Shown here: piece after piece, positions 58,354 to 64,000 of the stretch
Layout of the letters: each line of letters starts with the position of its first letter
Numbering within the stretch: position 1 is the stretch's first letter
DNA from: Camellia lanceoleosa
Taxonomy: Eukaryota > Streptophyta > Magnoliopsida > Ericales > Theaceae
Assembly: GCA_025200525.1 (NCBI GenBank)
Contig: CM045758.1
Coordinates: forward strand, 7,126,580-7,190,579
DNA: 64,000 bases
Reading direction: 5' to 3'
Notes under the pieces: generated by a model
Seen by the model: only the letters and a program-made list of their open reading frames with translations
Databases searched by the model: none
Told to the model about the DNA's origin: nothing
Position numbers and translations under genes: made by a program

Positions 58354-59344
58354 AAGAATTTAAAAACCTTCTAAGGTAATAAACAGCTTGCTCCTTGCCT
58401 TCTTCATTATCTTGGGCCAAGAAAACTCCCAATGAATCTTCTATTGCAGCTATGTACAACTTCAAGGGCTTATCACCCTTTGGTGGCATCAGCACTGGAG
58501 GGTTGGCCAAGTAGGCTTTGATACCTTCGAAAGCAATTTGATGCTCTGCTGTCCACACAAATTCCTCTTCATCTTTCAGCCTTAACAAGGAGGAAAATAC
58601 TTTAGTTTTCCCTGCAGTGTTAGAAATGAACCTTCAAAGAAAGTTAACCTGTCCAAGGAACCTTTGTAATTCTTTCTTACTTGATGGAGGTCTGGCTTCA
58701 ATGATGGCTTTGGCTTTATTCTGGTCAATCTGTATTCCTTTCTTGTGTACCACATAGCCCAAGAAGTTTCCAAATGATACGCTAAAAGCACACTTAAGAG
58801 GATTGAGCTTCAATTTGAACTTTCTCATTCTTTCAAAGGCTGCTTCTAAGTGAAACAGATGCTCCTCCATGGATTGGGATTTAACTACAATGTCATCAAT
58901 ATAACACTCTAAATACCCTCCAATGAGGTCATGAAAGATAGTGTTCATAGCTCTCTGATATGTAGCTCCAACATTCTTCAGGTCAAATGGCATTTTAACC
59001 CATTCGAATGTGCCAATATTTCCAGGACATCTGAATGCTGTCTTGTGGACATCCTCCTCGGCAATACAGGTCTGGTTATAACCAGAATGCCCATCCATCA
59101 TTGATAAAACTTGATGCCCTACTGAACTGTCTACCAATAGATCCACTATAAGCATGGGGTACTCATCTTTTGGAGTTGCTAAATTTAAGTTTCTGAAATC
59201 AATGCATACCCTCATTTTACCATTCTTCTTGACTACAGGCACAATATTAGATAGCCATTCAACATACCTGGCTGTCCTAATAAAGCCTGCCTTGAGTAGT
59301 CTCAGAATCTCTTCCTTGACTTTCTGAATTACTTCTGGACTCAT
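58331..59344 (-). pseudogene. Reverse transcriptase and first RNase H of the Tat-type element
   Basis: VVKKNGKMRVCIDFRNLN, MMDGHSGYNQ (Asp) and FEWVKMPFDLKNVGATYQRAMN appear first. YIDDIVVKS then carries the catalytic Asp pair. The thumb part (FLGQVNFL) is followed after a frame change near 58630 by the first RNase H (FEGIKAYLANPPVL, LYIAAIEDSLGVFLAQD). MPFGL is changed to MPFDL. One or two frame changes break the polyprotein. Confidence 0.88.
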
Positions 59345-59354
59345 TCTTCTTGGT

Positions 59355-59975
59355 TTATTTCTTGTATGGCTTGAAATTAGGCTTCATAGGGAGCCTATGT
59401 TCCACTAATGACCTATCCAATCCTGGTAGTTCATTATAAGACCATGCAAAGCAATCTTTATATTTCTTTAGAACAACCAATAACTGGTCCCTGTCCAGAT
59501 CATTCAAATAAGCACTTATATAGGTGGGTTGTTGCATAGAACCTTCCCCTAAATTTACTTCTTCTAAGGGGTCTTGTGTCTGAGAACTTATTGAAGCTTC
59601 TTCCTTGGTTTCTTCTACCTTCGAAGCAACCTTCTTGCTTTGTTTTGCTCCGAGGTTCTTTAGTTCAACATCTTTGCCCTCCTCCTCATAGACAAAATCT
59701 GTCCATAAGGCATCCTCTTCCTGTATCTCCTGGACTTTTGTTTCAATGTCCAATGCACAATATTTACCAAGGGTCAAAATTCTGACCTGTTGCTGCTCTT
59801 GTAAACAGCCAATTATCATGGCTTTTCTCTCTTGCTCCTGTACTTGCTGAACCATGGATTTTACATCCAATGTTGAAAAATTAATTAGAGCCAAAGACTT
59901 GGCTTCTTGTTCTTCATCTCTTTGCCTACAACCAGGCATCATTGTCATCCTTAATGACAATCTCTTCATCAGCAC
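59355..59975 (-). pseudogene. Protease-reverse transcriptase linker region
   Basis: 206 codons, acidic and Gln/Glu-rich, ending DCFAWSYNELPGLDRSLVEHRLP, the usual lead-in to the reverse transcriptase of this group. It continues in the next frame with the reverse transcriptase at 59344. Confidence 0.75.
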
Positions 59976-60240
59976 TTTCTTGGACTAAGTGCTTCAGGTG
60001 TGTCACTTCCTCATCAGCCGTCACTTCTGAGCCATCGCCTTTCCTCGATAATCTTGAGTTGTGTCACTCCTCAATATACAACTTGGCCTCTGCAAAGTCT
60101 CACAAAGCTATGAAGGGTTGAGGATCTGCATCAATTTCTCTGTCTCTCCATTGTCTAAGGCCATCATAATTTTCTCGATGCAAAGAGGAAGGCACACATT
60201 TGTTAGTGTGGATCCAATCTCTCCAAGTAAAGCATTGTAT

Positions 60241-60723
60241 TTAGCATTCTTTGATTACGAAGAATGCTGTCATGCAGTCCCTGGTTCTCACACTCAAGTT
60301 AATGGGTAGAATCCCCTGAGCCATCTGTTTGTCTCCAGCAAAGCCAGTGATGGTTGTGCTGGTTGGGATCAACCTAAGATTCTTTTTCCCTAGTTTCTTC
60401 AAAGAAGATTTTGGTAGTAAGTTCACTGCTGCCCCATTATCTATCAGGACTCAATTTAATTGTATCTCATCGAAGAAAGCCTTGATGTACAAAGGCTTGA
60501 CATGTTGTGTCATAGAATTCAAGGGATATTCAAAAGGATATGAGAGGTTAATGCTCACCTCTTCTTCGCTCTCATATTCAGTTTCCATTAGGGTAGCCAT
60601 TCCAGAATCATCTTGTACCATACTTACTTGTGAGTCTTCACTAAAGACAGGAATAGGATCCATGTCTTGGTCATCTTGGTCCTCATCTCCAACCTGGAAC
60701 TCATGAGGCAGCATGTGTACCAT
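60241..60723 (-). pseudogene. Aspartic protease region of the Tat-type element
   Basis: An acidic stretch is followed by VLIDNGAAVNLLPKSSL, where DNG stands for the usual DTG/DSG active site, an alternative seen in plant Ty3 elements. Then come GFAGDKQMAQGI and INLSVRTRD. A TGA or frame change at about 60450 separates the two halves. Confidence 0.7.
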
Positions 60724-61383
60724 ATTGACTGATACTGGAGAACATGAGCCAAATTGGATGGCTGGCTGTACCTACTTCCCCCCTTGGTCACCATGTTCAG
60801 TTACTTCAGCAGCATTCTCCATGCTGCACCCTGGCACTTCGTTGTTAACTGATTCCTTCGAAGGATCTTTCTCAACTGGTTTTTCAACCAAAAATGTTTG
60901 CTCAGCCATGAAGGCTTCGAACATTTCTTCCTCCGCCATTTCTTTCTTTTAGCTTATGCCAATTTCTTCTTCTGTCTCGCTATCACTCTCCATCAGAGCT
61001 TTCTCCAATCCTGCTAAGCTAGACTTCTCTCTGGCTTTTAGTTCAGAATGAACCTTGGCCAGCTATTCCCTGCTGCAACCCACTTTGCTTTGTAGAGTTG
61101 GCTTTGGAGTATGGTTTGACTTTGGAGTCTTCTTTCCTTCTGTCTGGACCAATGAAGAGCTCTCACCATTTTCTTTCATATCTTTCTGGTACTGAGTGTA
61201 CCTGCGCTAAATCTTTCTCCTTTGTGATCTTCAAATGACTAGGACCATATCTGGTTCCTTTGACTTTGGGTGTTTAAACAATACCCAATTGTTCGGAGCC
61301 ACCAAAGGAGGCTTGACCATCTTGCCTTGGATTCCAACATCTCTCTGGGCAGGCACTTCCCTAGGTTTATTTTGCATTACAAA
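60724..61383 (-). pseudogene. Gag-protease spacer, acidic
   Basis: Minus-strand reading is Glu/Lys-rich with several stops. No motif is recognised. Plus-strand frames here are shadows. Confidence 0.5.
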
Positions 61384-63869
61384 CTAGTCTGGAACTCTAG
61401 GTACCCACGAACTTACTAACTCAGATGTTGAACTGCTTTTTCCTACCTTCGAAGCCATCTTCAAAGCTGGCTGTGAAGGTAAGTGCTTGGCTCTGACCTG
61501 ATTCAGACCTTCGATGAAGGTAGCCACTTTCTGTCTTGCATGAGGCTGGTCTAGGGGGCCAATCTCTGGCTTTGATCCCATGAACTGAGCCTTTCTCCAG
61601 TCTTCTTTCAAAATGATTGCTCTCCATTCTGTAATAGTTAGGTGGCCTGGATTTATATAAGGGCCTCTTGCCTTTAGCATGCATTCTGTCCATTGCAGGC
61701 TCAAGCACTAGTGGTCACTGCCTATCACTAGCCGGATACGGCCTTTTGTTGTAAGCATTGGTTGATTTAGGACGTCTCTGTACATCCCTGTAATATTGCT
61801 TCCCATCAACTGGAAGCCCTTTCAACCACTTATAACTTAGTCTGCACTTGGGACATATCCTTCGCATTACTACTACCTCTAAGGAATCATCATCCAGTGA
61901 TTCTTCATCAGAGTGTTCCCTCCAGTGTAAGAAACCTTGTCTAATAGCTGGTGGGTTTCTGGTGTCCTTCTTGATGACTGTCTGGTTGGCAACATGCATC
62001 TACACATTGACTTCTTCCAATTCTGTCAAGAACAAGTTTTGGAAATCTAGCATAATGGCATTGGCTGCCACCTCTCCAACTTCTGGAAATGGGTTACTGT
62101 CAATCCCCATGGCCTTTTCTACTTTGGCTGGGAATTTCAAACTTCCTTTCCGAATTTGTTCTTGGATCCTGTCTCGAAAAACAATGCAGTTTTTAGTCGA
62201 GTGAGACCAAGAGTTATGCCATTTACAATATACTTTTCCCTTAAGTTCATCTGGAGATGGCAGTTTTACTCCTTTTGGTAACTTAAAGAAATTGGCCGCA
62301 AGCAAATGATAAAAAATGTCATCTGCCTTTGTTAAATTGAAAGAGTACTTCCTATGAAGGTCTTTCTTTTTAAACTGCTGGTCAATTGTTGTATCCTTAT
62401 GAATTAATGCTTCACAGATCACAGGTTCTTTGCCCACAATCTCCGCTGCAACGATCTCATAATTAGGATCTCTATAACATGTCTTGTACGAGGCATTATT
62501 TCGATCTTGTTCCTCCTCTAGTAATGCTTCGTACCTAGACACCTTATAGGTTAGTTCCACCAAATCTCTGAATTTAGTTGAGTCAAACTTCTTTCGAAGC
62601 CTGAACTCTAGGCCATTTTGAGCCAATCTTCAGTGCAGCTCTGGCAGGATGACTCTACATTTATTTCGAGCCCTTTTAAATCTAGCAATAAACTAAGTAG
62701 CCTTTTCTTCAGGCCTTTGACTCAATCTAGCCAAGTCTGCCATGGAAACCTCTGGCTCCGATTGGAAGAATTGGGCATGAAATGCCTCTTCCATTTGTTG
62801 CCAACTTTGAATGGAGCCAGGTGTAAGGTTGATGTACCATACAAATGCTCCCCCAGTTAGAGAATTTGGGAATAATCTCAGTTTCATATAGTCATGATTA
62901 GTAAATTCACCGCATTGAGCAGCAAACTTAGCAATATGCTATATTGTTGATTGGTTTCCACTCCCATAGAAAAGGGTAAAATCTGGTATCCTAAACCCCC
63001 TTGGGTATTCATGTACCCTATCTACCCATTCTGGGTATGGTTTTCTGTATACAGGAGTCTGGACCCCCCGAGCCATCGGTCCACACATCTCCCTAACAAT
63101 ATCAGCAATTTGGTCCCTAAGGACCATATTTTGTGCCTGCTGAACCACTACTGGAGGAACAAACACAAGATTTTGTGGACAAACTTGTGCTTGTGGTCCT
63201 CTTGGTCCATAAAGTGGTATATTTGGGACTGGTTGTCCCTGTAGTGCAGGTTGCTGTTGGGGTTGTGGGTAACCCCTTTGAGCCTGTCCTGCGAAAGGAC
63301 CTGCGAAAGTCTTTGGAAACAGTGTTGTGTCCCTTCCATTTGTGGGAAAACCTTCCAACCCCCCAGGTATAAATTCGAATAAGGGATTATTATACCCCCT
63401 AGTGCCAGGTATGGCTTCGAACATGGGATTTGTAACCATTCTTACGCCAGTTTCTTGTACTTGACCAGATCCACCAACTTGTGTGGCTTCATTGTTGAAA
63501 TCTTGAGGCATTTTGGCCTGCTATAGGCCTCGAAATAGGTTCATACTAAGACTGAGGTGATGGTCTTTCATACTTCTGATTACTAGTTTGACCATTAGAA
63601 TGTCCATTAACTTGCATAGGCTGTTTGTCTCTAGCCAATTCTTTGAGGACATTTAAAACTTCTTCGTCTGTGTGTCTTGTGTTTGTTGGTTGGTGGTTAT
63701 TCATTCGATCCAAAAAGGATGTTGCCCACCTTTCCATTGCGTTCATTAATTGTTGTCCCATAGCATCTACTAGGCCATCCCATGGATTTGTTGGCTGAGT
63801 AGATGAAACAATGAATGGTCCAATTCTTTGGTTTCGTCCAATATTATGAACATATGGTTCCTGTCCCAA
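61384..63869 (-). pseudogene. gag: gag of the Tat-type element, with stops
   Basis: Minus strand from 63869: a Gln/Asn-rich N-terminus (PTNPWDGLVDAMGQQLM), a Pro/Gln/Gly-rich part, then the gag core (GVQTPVYRKPYPEWVDRV, RIPDFTLFYGSG). Next are LRLFPNSLTGGAFVWY and the zinc-binding stretch YCKWHNSWSHSTKNC (about 62230-62180), followed by RICPKCRLSYKW. At least four stops or shifts separate the open parts. The N-terminus may begin beyond 63869. Confidence 0.82.
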
Positions 63870-64000
63870 AGTACTGGTCTATTCGACCATAGGTTCTGAT
63901 AACATGGGAGTTTCCACAGGATGTGTTACCACATTATCCTCTGGATTAAGTATTTCTACCTCTCCTTCTACGCCTTCTTCCAAGCGTTTGTTTTCTCCTT
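63870..64000 (-). other. Upstream of the gag frame, continues outside the window
   Basis: By position this is the 5' gag or leader of the Tat-type element. The 5' LTR and primer site lie beyond the window. Confidence 0.5.

Larger units (their letters stand above)
49418..64000 (-). mobile_element. Ty3/gypsy Tat-type retrotransposon, 3' part, with antisense genes; cut by the window end
   Basis: Minus-strand order from the right: gag, protease, reverse transcriptase, RNase H, a second RNase H, integrase, then a region of about 6 kb with genes on the opposite strand, polypurine tract and LTR. The duplicate RNase H and the long region after integrase mark the Tat group (Retand, Grande, RIRE2, Ogre relatives). 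The left target site is probably TCATT (49413-49417); the other end lies outside the window. Coding frames have several stops. Confidence 0.9.

Overview
The window is nuclear DNA of a flowering plant, probably a eudicot. It is AT-rich and built almost entirely of nested transposable elements. The only host-gene material is decayed: two inverted copies of an ankyrin/PGG (ACD6-like) gene and a captured fragment of a plastid SET-domain gene (PTAC14-like). I see no intact host gene, rRNA, convincing tRNA, or any prokaryotic feature such as an operon, ribosome-binding site or CRISPR array.

Layout. 1-1242: dead LINE reverse transcriptase. About 1560-8118: a Mutator-like (MULE) transposase gene with a FAR1-type N-terminus, SWIM finger and OTU domain, on the minus strand. 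It has tandem repeats of about 33 bp at both ends and is split by a solo LTR (4291-6746, target duplication TTAAC). 8119-13167: AT-rich DNA with a MITE candidate and an LTR-like stretch. 13168-15212: second solo LTR (duplication TTTGG). 15440-17216: nothing recognisable.

17217-48762 is best read as one very large imperfect palindrome centred on a 12-nt loop at 33428-33439. Each arm carries one copy of the ACD6-like gene (28523-32199 plus, 34634-47960 minus) and one copy of a flanking block of about 0.7 kb. The arms look different in length because each has taken its own insertions. The left arm holds a GC-rich foldback element, a CACTA/PIF-like element with two smaller elements inside, and a hAT element (20190-28341). 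The hAT contains a 5.9-kb CACTA element (20669-26556), and that carries the PTAC14-like exons. The right arm holds a 9-kb Ty3/gypsy chromovirus of Tekay type (34960-43921, both LTRs, duplication GCCAC) and three small insertions.

49418 to the window end is the 3' part of a minus-strand Ty3/gypsy element of the Tat type: LTR, polypurine tract, integrase, a second RNase H, RNase H, reverse transcriptase, protease and gag. Between its LTR and integrase lie two genes on the opposite strand (50406-51816 and 52668-56226). The second is spliced and carries a plant mobile domain.

The elements give a relative order. The inverted duplication predates every element found in only one arm; the hAT predates the CACTA inside it; and the Tekay element broke the right-arm gene after duplication. 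Most coding lesions are premature stops or short indels. Some of the many indels in the Tekay element could be sequencing errors rather than true decay.
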